DNA from: JACMLD01 sp040007355
Lineage (GTDB): Bacteria; Bacteroidota; Bacteroidia; Chitinophagales; Chitinophagaceae
Direction: 5' to 3'
Length of the DNA: 7,809 nt
Assembly (NCBI GenBank): GCA_040007355.1
Contig: JBDTVE010000063.1
Location: 1-7,809 of the forward strand
Below the pieces are notes generated by a model. That model worked only from the letters and a program-made list of their open reading frames with translations, ran no database searches and was not told the origin of the DNA. How positions within the stretch are numbered: position 1 is the stretch's first letter; each line of letters begins with the position of its first letter. Of the stretch, positions 1-5,926 are shown one piece after another. Both the position numbers and the translations under genes were made by a program.

Positions 1-42
1 CTGCACAGGTTTGAACAGTTGACCCGCTGGCACGTTTTTTAG
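1..42 (+). CDS. 3' end of a gene entering from the left edge (partial)
   Basis: Only one plus-strand frame is open from the first base, and it ends at a TAG at 40-42, giving LHRFEQLTRWHVF. The other two plus frames stop within about 21 bases. The next gene starts 18 bases after this stop in the same direction, which would fit an operon. Thirteen residues are too few to name a family, and a chance open frame of this length is quite possible, so this is a weak call based on position. Confidence 0.3.
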   Translation: MHRFEQLTRWHVF

Positions 43-60
43 ATATACAATATTTAAAAA

Positions 61-294
61 ATGATGGAAATTACCACGCCGAAAGAAAATTCCAGCCTCA
101 TCAGACAAGCCCTGGACCATCTGGAGGAAAACCCTGTTTTGCTTAACGGGAAACTGATTAAGCCCAGCCAGTGCTATCGGTTTTCAACAGACCCGCCCCG
201 TATTCTTTACAATACCAATTGCCCTGAAGACCTGATGGGTAAAATTGAAGCGATCCTGTTACAATACAGATACGGCAATGAAGATCGTACATAA
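61..294 (+). CDS. Small hypothetical protein, 77 aa
   Basis: I do not recognise this protein. It has 77 residues, no signal peptide and no membrane segment, with a mixed helical/charged composition (LIRQALDHLEEN near the N-terminus and DLMGKIEAILLQYRYG near the C-terminus). The middle, about residues 27-52, carries the odd polar/proline-rich stretch KPSQCYRFSTDPPRILYNT. Two ATG codons stand in tandem at 61 and 64, preceded by an A-rich tract, the usual initiation context in Bacteroidota, so either may be the start. Its 3' end overlaps the start of the next gene by 17 bases, which suggests translational coupling and a joint role with that TPR-type protein. The coding call rests on the overlap arrangement and the reasonable composition; the function is unknown. 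Confidence 0.7.
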   Translation: MMEITTPKENSSLIRQALDHLEENPVLLNGKLIKPSQCYRFSTDPPRILYNTNCPEDLMGKIEAILLQYRYGNEDRT

Positions 295-706
295 AAATAA
301 AATGGCCCAGGTAGCGGACGAGGAAGTCAATAACTGGAAAGTTTCCGGCAGACAACTGGAACAACAGGGTGAGGATAAAAAGGCCATCGGTTTATACGAA
401 GCGGCCCTGAAAAAATATCCGGTAGATGTCTATCTCTATAACCGGTTGATGATCCTATACCGGAAACAAAAATTTTATAAAAAAGAACTGGCGCTTATTA
501 CCCTGGGCATAAAAAAATTCTCCGCCCTGCTTCATCCTAACAGGCATCACGGCGCCATTAAAATAGCCAGCCTCAGTAAATCCATTCTTCAGGCTGTAGG
601 GCTGTCCGACAAAAAAGGACTCGCTCTTTATCAACCACAGCCCATTGCCCGTTGGGAAAAACGAAAGAAAACGGCCAGCCGGAAACTGGCTGCGGCCCAA
701 AGTTAA
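278..706 (+). CDS. TPR-type helical repeat protein, 142 aa
   Basis: Residues about 20-50 (NNWKVSGRQLEQQGEDKKAI... to ALKKYP) fit a tetratricopeptide repeat with the W, G, Y, A and final P spacing, and residues 51-84 look like a second, more divergent repeat. TPR domains are protein-protein interaction scaffolds, so a binding role is likely, but the partner is unknown. The C-terminal third is strongly basic (WEKRKKTASRKLAAA). There is no signal peptide or membrane segment, so it is presumably cytoplasmic. I chose the ATG at 278: the frame is open from a TTG at 245, but that would give a larger overlap with the upstream gene. An ATG at 302 is a possible alternative with A-rich bases before it. 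It probably shares a transcript with the 77-aa gene it overlaps. Confidence 0.72.
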   Translation: MKIVHKNKMAQVADEEVNNWKVSGRQLEQQGEDKKAIGLYEAALKKYPVDVYLYNRLMILYRKQKFYKKELALITLGIKKFSALLHPNRHHGAIKIASLSKSILQAVGLSDKKGLALYQPQPIARWEKRKKTASRKLAAAQS

Positions 707-921
707 TGTTCGCTGCTCTCGAAGCAACTGGACGGTGACATTTCCTGAGAAAAAGAAGCTGTTTTCTTTACGGAGCTATATCAAATTTCAACACCGCTTT
801 TCCCGCAAGGCTCAGCATCTTTTTCAGAATCGCAGAAGCGCCATTTTAGCACCTATATTTTATGGAAGAGAGACTGAATTTGACAAGCTTTGATCATTAG
901 TCCTGCTTATTCAGGAGGTTG

Positions 922-1041
922 CTAAAACCAACTCATATCTTAGTTTTCGACGATAACAAGGAAAACCTTTCCACCTATCGCAAACCATCCGGCATTTTGC
1001 GGGGCACCGCCACCATAAGTTTGCCGGTAGCAGTCACGTAA
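922..1041 (+). pseudogene. Possible remnant of a response-regulator receiver domain
   Basis: The plus frame beginning at 922 reads LKPTHILVFDDNKENLSTYR and then runs to a TAA at 1039-1041. The hydrophobic run followed by DDN and then NL is the classic first strand and acidic pocket of the receiver (CheY-like) fold, where the paired aspartates help bind Mg2+ next to the phospho-acceptor. After about residue 16 the receiver similarity stops, and the phospho-acceptor Asp and the conserved Lys are absent. There is no start codon at the expected Met position (CCA at 928), although an AGGAGG lies at 913-918, nine bases upstream. I read this as a tiny decayed fragment. Chance similarity of about a dozen residues cannot be excluded. 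Confidence 0.3.
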
Positions 1042-1087
1042 AGGTCAGGCGCGCGAGATTTTTTCTTTTTAAAAATAATACAAGATA

Positions 1088-1119
1088 TTGATTGTCAACA
1101 AATTAATAAAATAACTTTT
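1088..1119 (+). promoter_or_regulatory. Candidate Bacteroidota-type promoter for the lysine-rich gene
   Basis: Bacteroidota primary-sigma promoters have a TTG element near -33 and a TAnnTTTG element near -7. Here a TTG at 1088-1090 is followed after 21 bases by TAACTTTT at 1112-1119, matching five of the six fixed positions of the -7 box. A second TTG at 1092-1094 would give a 17-base gap. The region is strongly AT-rich. Transcription would begin near 1125 and give a leader of about 65-70 bases before the ATG at 1193. Confidence 0.35.
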
Positions 1120-1192
1120 TAAAAGCTTAACATTATTACTACCCTGTTTGCACTAATTTTAAAGCATTGTTTTACCATTAAAGAATTTATAT

Positions 1193-1432
1193 ATGTCAGA
1201 TTCAGAACAAAAAATAGCGGTTGTAAAAAAACTTACAAAAAAACAGGCCCGGAAAGAAGTGTTTCTGAAATTGTCTGGCGCGTTGGCGGAATACAAAAAC
1301 AAGCTCGACAAAAAGAAGTTTGACAATAACCTAAAAAAAGCGAGTAAACTTTTTGCTGTTGATATTGCCAAAGCTTCCAGAAAAGCGGGCAAAGCGGTTA
1401 CCGCAAAAAAGAAGGCCATCACTAAAAAATAA
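1193..1432 (+). CDS. Lysine-rich histone H1-like small basic protein, 79 aa
   Basis: Of 79 residues, 23 are lysine, and Ala is also abundant. The C-terminal half (roughly KKASKLF, then AKASRKAGKAVTAKKKAITKK) has the alternating Lys/Ala pattern of bacterial histone H1-like tails, which bind DNA through charge alone. The N-terminal part (about 1-45) is predicted helical and amphipathic with no known fold that I recognise. There is no signal peptide. A nucleoid- or RNA-associated role is an inference from composition; a ribosome-associated or other polyanion-binding role would look the same. The gene stands alone with its own candidate promoter upstream and a good terminator 22 bases after the stop, so it is probably a monocistronic, well-expressed transcript. 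The ATG follows an A/T-rich leader typical of the phylum. Confidence 0.78.
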   Translation: MSDSEQKIAVVKKLTKKQARKEVFLKLSGALAEYKNKLDKKKFDNNLKKASKLFAVDIAKASRKAGKAVTAKKKAITKK

Positions 1433-1454
1433 GAGGCCCGCATCTCTAATATTG

Positions 1455-1486
1455 AAAAGCTGTTGTAATGCACAACAGTTTTTTTT
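1455..1486 (+). terminator. Intrinsic terminator, possibly bidirectional
   Basis: A perfect 7-bp stem (CTGTTGT at 1460-1466 with ACAACAG at 1472-1478) closes a five-base loop and is followed by an uninterrupted run of eight T at 1479-1486. It begins 22 bases after the stop of the lysine-rich gene. An AAAA tract just before the stem means it could also stop transcription of the convergent hydrolase gene, which ends 38 bases away on the other strand, though with a shorter U-run. Confidence 0.85.
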
Positions 1487-1523
1487 GTCGGTTATATTTA
1501 TCGTGTGATCGATTTTGTTTCGT

Positions 1524-2603
1524 TTACAACCATTCTATAAACCATTCAAGGGTCATTTTCTGGTGAGCCGGCGTAAACCAGTGCGGCTGATTGGGAGCCA
1601 CGTCTATTTTTAATTTTTTTGCAGCGTGGGCATTATGATAAGCTTTTACTGCTTCAACAAAAACAAATTGTGCACCGGGTAATGGACAATTTTGATCATT
1701 TTGAGTACTGAGCAGGAGCAGGGCCCGCGGTGCAAAAAGCCTGATCATAGAAGGACAATCAAATTCACCCGTGATCCCCGGCAGCAGTTTATCCCAGAAC
1801 AGTCTCACATTATTTTTATTTACGCCGGTATCGCCCAGGTCTTTTGCAGCCTGTACATGCGCCGCCCAAATGGTTCTCGCCCGGCCTTGCCAGCGATCGG
1901 CTTCCAACGACCAATGGAAACTCTGCGCGGCAATTACGGGTACTGCAACTTTGATGCGGGTGTCAACTGAGGCCGCCATCCAGGTTTCAATGCCACCCAT
2001 GGAAATGCCCATCATACCCAGGCGACTGGAATCTACATCCGGCCGGGTTACCAGGTAATCCACCAGTTTCCAGAGATCATAAACGGTATCATAAAAGAAC
2101 GGATGTTCCTGCTGCTTGCTGTTTTTATTTTCCCAGGCTCTTGTAATGGCTTCAACATAACTATTATGTCCAGCCGCTGTCCTTATCCTTTCTCCGTGGT
2201 ACCTGGCGTCAATGGCCACTGACATAAAACCCGCTTTTGAAAAACGGTGCAGCAGGTCCTGGATGTCTGCATTGTCCTTACTGCCGCCGGTACCATGCAG
2301 GCAGATTACAACGGGCAGTTTCTTACCGTTGCCCGCAACCGGTTTGTAAATTACGACCGGTACCCGTTCGGTTGCTTCTGAATAAAAATAGCCTCGTTCA
2401 ACCAACATGGAGTCAGTAGTAACCGTGGTGAAATGAGGCCTGGGTGCTGAGCTGGTACGGGCCAGCAGGACCTTAAAATCAGTTCTTACCTTTTCAGGGG
2501 AAACCGGCTGCGCATACAAACCGGCTGACACCATGAATAACAGGGTGGCCAGTACAACAGTCAGGAGTGAACTTTTCAGTTTATAGCAACAAAAGGATAT
2601 CAT
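1524..2603 (-). CDS. Exported alpha/beta hydrolase (acetyl-xylan-esterase/dienelactone-hydrolase-like), 359 aa
   Basis: This is a secreted or periplasmic serine hydrolase of the alpha/beta-hydrolase fold. Numbered from the ATG at 2603, residues 1-31 form a signal peptide (KLKSS followed by a hydrophobic core, cleavage likely after GLYA). VVICLHGTGGS (about 98-108) is the oxyanion-hole strand, DARYHGERIR (132-141) is typical of the esterase/prolyl-oligopeptidase-like branch, and GISMGG (199-204) is the nucleophile elbow with Ser201. LLSTQNDQNCP carries the likely catalytic Asp303, and NQPHWF carries His341, so the triad is complete. The frame extends upstream to a TTG at 2660, but those 19 residues precede the signal peptide and are not believed. 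The substrate is probably an acylated sugar or other ester; the sequence does not show which. It is transcribed alone, convergent with the lysine-rich gene and divergent from the PNPOx-like gene. Confidence 0.88.
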   Translation of the reverse strand: MISFCCYKLKSSLLTVVLATLLFMVSAGLYAQPVSPEKVRTDFKVLLARTSSAPRPHFTTVTTDSMLVERGYFYSEATERVPVVIYKPVAGNGKKLPVVICLHGTGGSKDNADIQDLLHRFSKAGFMSVAIDARYHGERIRTAAGHNSYVEAITRAWENKNSKQQEHPFFYDTVYDLWKLVDYLVTRPDVDSSRLGMMGISMGGIETWMAASVDTRIKVAVPVIAAQSFHWSLEADRWQGRARTIWAAHVQAAKDLGDTGVNKNNVRLFWDKLLPGITGEFDCPSMIRLFAPRALLLLSTQNDQNCPLPGAQFVFVEAVKAYHNAHAAKKLKIDVAPNQPHWFTPAHQKMTLEWFIEWL

Positions 2604-2709
2604 GCGGTTTTGTTTTGGTGGGAAGCATTGTGAATTTAGTACAATTACACAGACAGGCAAAACCCATTAGGTTAGCCGCAATTAGGGGCTGGTTAGAAAT
2701 TTTAAAAAA

Positions 2710-2838
2710 ATGCGCTGGCCAGGCAACATGACGGTTGTGGGGGCGGGAGGGGTTTCCCAGCAGTACTGGTTTTTCCTCATATTGTGGAATGGCTTTGGAA
2801 AAACAGCTGTTTTATTTATGGTACTTATTTTGAAATGA
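2710..2838 (+). CDS. Possible 42-aa single-helix membrane peptide
   Basis: An ATG at 2710, preceded by a run of seven A (the favoured initiation context here), opens a 42-codon frame ending at TGA 2836-2838. The product starts MRWPGNMTVVGAGG and then has one long hydrophobic stretch (YWFFLILWNGFGKTAVLFM and on to the end), enough for one membrane helix. It ends 17 bases before the PNPOx-like gene in the same direction. I recognise no family. A frame this short in a spacer can arise by chance, so this is a candidate only. Confidence 0.22.
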   Translation: MRWPGNMTVVGAGGVSQQYWFFLILWNGFGKTAVLFMVLILK

Positions 2839-2855
2839 TTAGTTAAAAGCTCCTT

Positions 2856-3347
2856 ATGCGTATGCCCGATCTTTCTTTCCTGCAACACCAGATTACAGAT
2901 ATAGGCACCGCCTTGTTTTTTTGTGAGGACAAAGACGTCTTGCCCTATCCTGCTTATATTATTACGGCCTTGAAAACAGATGAGCAGGGATGCATCTGGT
3001 TTTTTATCAGCCGGAACTGGAACGAAGTCGTGTCCTATGATACGCCCGTTGCAGCTAGTCTTGAATTTTATCGCAAGGGGCATCCTTTTTCGGTGAAAGT
3101 TGCCGGTCAGGCATCACTGGTAGGTAATAAAGCCATCATGCAGCATTTTATGCAAGACGTATTGGGCAAAAGTATCTGTGTAGAAGAGGATGCCATTGCA
3201 GGCGTCTTATTGGTTAAGGTGAAGATTGAAAACGCCACCTATAAGACTTTTATTACCCGTAATCAAACCAAATCACCCATACATTACTTGTCGGCTATTA
3301 TAAAAAATCTATGGCTGCCCGGAAGCCAGTGGCAGCCCGCTATCTGA
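2856..3347 (+). CDS. Pyridoxamine 5'-phosphate oxidase-like FMN-binding split-barrel protein, 163 aa
   Basis: The layout matches the PNPOx-like split-barrel superfamily in its general-stress-protein-26 branch: an N-terminal helix (SFLQHQITDIGTALFF), a first strand pair PYPAYIITALKTDEQGCIWFFISRN at about 31-55, a strand-turn-strand SLEFYRKGHPFSVKVAGQASLV at about 68-89, a helical lid with IMQHFMQDVLGK, and a final strand pair with LLVKVKIENATY. Such proteins bind FMN or a related flavin/F420/heme cofactor as dimers. Many are not true PNP oxidases, and nothing here shows the PLP pathway. The length is normal for the branch. Two in-frame ATGs at 2856 and 2862 are both possible starts. The gene is divergent from the exported hydrolase and is probably transcribed on its own. 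Cytoplasmic, with no signal peptide. Confidence 0.75.
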   Translation: MRMPDLSFLQHQITDIGTALFFCEDKDVLPYPAYIITALKTDEQGCIWFFISRNWNEVVSYDTPVAASLEFYRKGHPFSVKVAGQASLVGNKAIMQHFMQDVLGKSICVEEDAIAGVLLVKVKIENATYKTFITRNQTKSPIHYLSAIIKNLWLPGSQWQPAI

Positions 3348-3708
3348 CGCGATTTTAAATTTATGCCTGGTCAATAGGCTAGGGAAGCCAATATTTTTAC
3401 AGGAATTATGGATGGATGGTGAAGACACCGGTAATGACTGGGCCATTGAGTAAGGAACAATTGGACGATTACGCATTGACAATGGCAAGTCAACGGGTGG
3501 GGTGCCTGTTCGTCGGTTCACCGCTGGCTGCAAACTGTGCGGGATCGATGAGATACCGGTCATAAGCTGTACAACAATATTCAAATGTTGAACGGAGCGT
3601 CGCAAGAATGTTGAATGGTGGTTTACTGCCCGGCCGAAAATAATTGTAATAAGTTGTTACTTCGCTTCGGCAAGGTCAGTGCAGACACCGGCCATGTACT
3701 CATTCCTT
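3348..3708. other. 361-base spacer with an interrupted frame
   Basis: No intact gene is seen. A plus-strand frame runs from ATG 3416 to TAA 3563-3565 (49 codons, including TGPLSKEQLDDYALTMAS) and then continues in the same frame for another 25 codons to TAA 3641-3643 (including SNVERSVARMLNGG). The composition of both halves is protein-like, so this may be an eroded gene with one internal stop, but I recognise no family. The minus-strand frame across 3309-3605 overlaps the end of the PNPOx-like gene and looks like a shadow. Confidence 0.35.
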
Positions 3709-4194
3709 TCACCGCTTTAGGTGTTGTTTGATCGCTTTCTCTTTACCTTTTTTAATCTGGTCCATATGGTTTGCCTCATCAATGGAATGTGATTGCTGCA
3801 GGTTTTCGTCTTTCTGAGTGATACTGCTTAACTGCGCATAATATTTCTGGATTATTTTCATTTCATCTTCCGGAATGTTTTCAATGTCTACCAGGCGGTT
3901 ACTGGCAAACTCATGAGCAGCTACCAGCTCATTTAATTTAAGTTGGATGGCAAGTGAGTCCTTGTTCTGTGCTTTTTGAATGAGGAATACCATCAGGAAT
4001 GTGATGATAGTGGTACCGGTATTGATAACCAGTTGCCAGGTTTCGGAATAATGGAAAATGGGTCCGGTGGCGGCCCAGACAACCACTAACATAGCAGCAG
4101 TGAGAAATGCGCCCGTAGAGCCGGTAACCTTGGTAACTTTTAATGCAAATTTTTCGGAAAGGCTCAATTTCTTTTCAACCTTTTTCTTTTTCAT
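3709..4194 (-). CDS. Low-affinity iron permease family (Pfam Iron_permease-like) membrane protein, 161 aa
   Basis: After a basic start (MKKKKVEKKLSLSEKFA) come two membrane helices: residues about 27-47 (STGAFLTAAMLVVVWAATGP) and about 53-73 (WQLVINTGTTIITFLMVFLIQ). These are followed by QKAQNKDSLAIQLKLNELVAA, the signature block of the bacterial low-affinity iron permease family. The charged C-terminal tail (about 95-161) is rich in Glu, Lys and Gln and is probably a cytoplasmic helix. The family name comes from similarity to part of fungal Fet4. Bacterial members are far shorter and their transport activity is not well established, so iron uptake should be treated as tentative. The frame extends 24 codons upstream of the ATG at 4194, but that part has no family character and the KKKK start fits better. 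It follows the small lipoprotein gene on the same strand after 136 bases and may share its transcript. Confidence 0.8.
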   Translation of the reverse strand: MKKKKVEKKLSLSEKFALKVTKVTGSTGAFLTAAMLVVVWAATGPIFHYSETWQLVINTGTTIITFLMVFLIQKAQNKDSLAIQLKLNELVAAHEFASNRLVDIENIPEDEMKIIQKYYAQLSSITQKDENLQQSHSIDEANHMDQIKKGKEKAIKQHLKR

Positions 4195-4330
4195 AAATAT
4201 ATTTTTAGCATGTAAATTGGTATTGCGGGTTTGCGCAATACTGCCTGCAATCGGTAACAAAGGCATCCAACTGATAGATGTCTTGCCTGAACAGGCGCCC
4301 GTTCATGGGGTGCTGCTATGCTAATTCCTT

Positions 4331-4504
4331 TTATTTCTTTCCGCGGGTGACCAGGTAGATTATAAGGACGATTACACCCACCACGGCCAGCACGCCCACC
4401 CAAACGCCGGCCTTAAAAATATCACCGATGGCCTGGCAACTGCTCAGAAAAAGACTGGCAAATAATAATACGGCTGTTGTACTGCTGGTAAGATTAATTT
4501 TCAT
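4331..4504 (-). CDS. Small membrane-anchored lipoprotein, 57 aa
   Basis: An ATG at 4504 preceded by an A-rich tract opens a 57-residue frame ending at TAA 4331-4333. Residues 1-22 are a lipoprotein signal with the lipobox LSSC, so Cys23 would be the acylated residue. The mature part begins QAIGDIFKAGVWVGVLAVVG and continues as one strongly hydrophobic helix (about 33-53) ending in VTRGKK. Short proteins of this exact plan (lipobox Cys, AIGDIFKAG, one helix, basic tail) are common as hypotheticals in Bacteroidota; this is from memory of the group. The function is unknown. It may be co-transcribed with the downstream iron-permease-family gene. It is an easy gene to miss because of its length. 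Confidence 0.8.
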   Translation of the reverse strand: MKINLTSSTTAVLLFASLFLSSCQAIGDIFKAGVWVGVLAVVGVIVLIIYLVTRGKK

Positions 4505-4954
4505 AATTTGTTTTTTACGGTCAAAAAAGGGATTTTATATAACTGGTTGCTGTATCGTTCCAACAACCCGTTTATAAATCAAGCATAATATCATGCCATA
4601 TAAATGGGTTATTGTTTCATTAATAAAAAATCACTCAATTAAATTACTGCATGCAGGCGGCAAACGATAGATATTTGCGTTGGCCAGTGCGGTGTGTTGC
4701 TGTAGATTCACCTTATTTTTTATTTTTTCAAAACCATTTGTCTTATATACTGTCATAGAATTGTAGAATGATTTCCACAGCGCACCAACAAATCCCCGGC
4801 ACCTTATCTGCAACTAACCTTTTGCGATATAGATCTTGCAATTTCAAAGCGACAAAAATTCAATGATGGTGAAATTCTCTGAAGTGGGGGACTGGGTGTG
4901 GGGTTTTTAGAAAAACCGGAGTGAGAAAAATGACTAGAAAGGGATTAACAAAAT
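4505..4954. other. 450-base AT-rich spacer, no gene called
   Basis: This stretch lies upstream of the lipoprotein gene and downstream of the SpoIIAA-like gene (both minus strand). A 60-codon minus frame at 4631-4813 has no start context, domain or family that I recognise, and I do not call it. A short inverted repeat (GGTTTTT at 4902-4908 with AAAAACC at 4911-4917, two-base loop) is present without an obvious role. The promoter for the lipoprotein gene should lie in the AT-rich part near 4505-4600, but I see no clear match to the -33/-7 boxes. Confidence 0.5.
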
Positions 4955-4990
4955 AACAGGGTATACCGGCATTGCCGGGTATACCCTGTT
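4955..4990 (-). terminator. Strong hairpin terminator for the SpoIIAA-like gene
   Basis: AACAGGGTATACC at 4955-4967 and GGTATACCCTGTT at 4978-4990 form a perfect 13-bp stem. The ten bases between them can add a small GGC/GCC extension with one bulged G. It lies 11 bases past the stop of the minus-strand gene that ends at 5002. On the minus strand it is followed by ATTTTGTTAAT, a modest U-rich tail. On the plus strand the stem runs into TTTT, so it could also block transcription the other way. Confidence 0.75.
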
Positions 4991-5001
4991 TTGGTTTGTG
5001 T

Positions 5002-5370
5002 TTAAATTTCTGTGCTAACCCAGGCCTTTGCCTCCTCCAATTGGTTTAATGCGAAACCCTTGCTTTCGCCGGGTATAATCGGGCTGATGATATCGGTAAG
5101 ATGGGTAACGCCTTTCTGGTCGCTCACAATCGCCATCTTTTTCCATTTCAGCAGGTGTTTTATTCCTACCAGCGCGTCATCCATCCAGGCGCCCGCTGTA
5201 AAATTACCCACCGCCGTGTCTAATACGATGATAAGATGGATATGACCGTGTTTTTTTACAATCCGTTCAAGCTCCGGCACAACGAGTTTTTCATAGTCTT
5301 CCCTGGTTACTTTTCCGCTTGCCCTGAACCCGGCAACATAATCGGGAACACCTTCCAGTTTTTCTATCAT
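5002..5370 (-). CDS. SpoIIAA-like (STAS-fold) protein, 122 aa
   Basis: The protein matches the SpoIIAA-like family across its whole length. The start MIEKLEGVPDYVAGFRASGK is followed by the helix VTREDYEKLVVPELERIVKK, a core strand HIHLIIVLDT (about 43-52), the helix region WMDDALVGIKHLLKWKKMAIVSD (62-84) and the closing motif IIPGESKGFALNQLEEAKAWV. The family has a STAS-type fold related to anti-anti-sigma factors, but most members lack the phospho-regulated Ser and their role is not known. Some have been linked to lipid or membrane association. The frame extends 24 codons upstream, but the ATG at 5370 gives the family's usual N-terminus. No kinase or phosphatase partner gene is nearby. It is a single-gene unit ended by the hairpin 11 bases downstream. 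Confidence 0.85.
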   Translation of the reverse strand: MIEKLEGVPDYVAGFRASGKVTREDYEKLVVPELERIVKKHGHIHLIIVLDTAVGNFTAGAWMDDALVGIKHLLKWKKMAIVSDQKGVTHLTDIISPIIPGESKGFALNQLEEAKAWVSTEI

Positions 5371-5926
5371 ATAAGCTGTTTTTGAGTTAAAGAACAATTT
5401 CTCTGTATGCCATAAGAAAACTGTGCCAATACAGGATTTCATTGACGCGGCTTCAACAACAATGGAATGCTTCTTTCAATGTTCTGCGAAAGTTTGCAAT
5501 ATAAAACCGGCTATAATTTGAACAGCTGAAAGAATGCCAGGCCACCCTGCACCATTGCTTGTAGCAAATAAAAGGCAAATCAGTCATTTCAAAACTTGCC
5601 ATGACGAAAGGAATCCGCGGCAATCCGTGTTGCCAAACTGGCCAGGAATATCGGGGCTTCGTTTATCGGTAGTATTAATGAATCACAGGAGTCAATTAAT
5701 TTCTGCGCTCAACGCAACATGTTACCTGCGTCTTTATATTCAACCATCCGTTATAATGGATGTATAAAAAATAATAATGGGCCGGGCAGCAGGCCGTGAT
5801 TCAGCATTATTGCGTCGCACACTGGTACTTTTAGTTCTTTGTGCATCGGGCAACCCAACCTGCTTTTCCACAAGGCTGGTATCTCTGGTATTTAATCATT
5901 ATTTTGTCCGGACTAAATGCTATGAT
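5371..5926. other. 556-base spacer without an intact gene
   Basis: It separates the divergent SpoIIAA-like and two-helix membrane protein genes, so both promoters should be inside it, though none stands out. Plus frames at 5534-5767 and the 5' half of 5777-6247 have no domain character. The only recognisable content is the alcohol-dehydrogenase-like fragment near 5605-5796 (listed separately). Confidence 0.55.
5605..5796 (+). pseudogene. Fragment resembling the C-terminal region of a YahK-type zinc alcohol dehydrogenase
   Basis: A plus frame bounded by stops (TGA 5602-5604 and TGA 5797-5799) contains IGASFIGSINESQESINFCA at about 5650-5709. Zinc-dependent alcohol dehydrogenases of the cinnamyl-alcohol/YahK type carry, after the Rossmann domain, a conserved block of the form S-x-IGGI-x-ETQE-x-LDFCA. 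The fragment keeps the Ser, IG, I, E, QE, F and CA positions in register. In an intact enzyme this block is followed by roughly 50 residues ending in YRFVID and preceded by about 300; here neither is present, and there is no start codon in the right place. It is therefore a short relic left by deletion. The comparison is from memory of the family and not from a search. Confidence 0.5.

Larger units (their letters stand above)
707..1192. other. 486-base spacer without an intact gene
   Basis: No convincing complete gene is seen on either strand. An 82-codon plus frame (645-893) overlaps the TPR gene out of frame, has no recognisable domain and is not called. Around 922-975 one plus frame resembles the N-terminus of a response-regulator receiver domain (listed separately). 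From about 1060 the sequence becomes strongly AT-rich and holds a likely promoter for the lysine-rich gene at 1193. Confidence 0.6.

Noticed and set aside
768..845. Short minus-strand reading with a plausible-looking helix (LKKMLSLAGKAVLKF)
   Set aside because: Only about 25 codons between stops and no family match that I can name, so it is within chance expectation.
2682..3083. 133-codon minus-strand frame
   Set aside because: More than half of it lies antisense to the well-supported PNPOx-like gene, and it has no recognisable domain.
3313..3337. Inverted repeat GGCTGCC/GGCAGCC at the end of the PNPOx-like gene
   Set aside because: It lies inside the coding end with an 11-base loop and has no U-run directly after it, so it is not a convincing terminator.
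3309..3605. 98-codon minus-strand frame
   Set aside because: It overlaps the end of the PNPOx-like gene on the opposite strand, has low-complexity Ser/Pro content and no family character.
4631..4813. 60-codon minus-strand frame in the AT-rich spacer
   Set aside because: No initiation context, no domain and no family that I recognise; it starts and ends within otherwise non-coding sequence.
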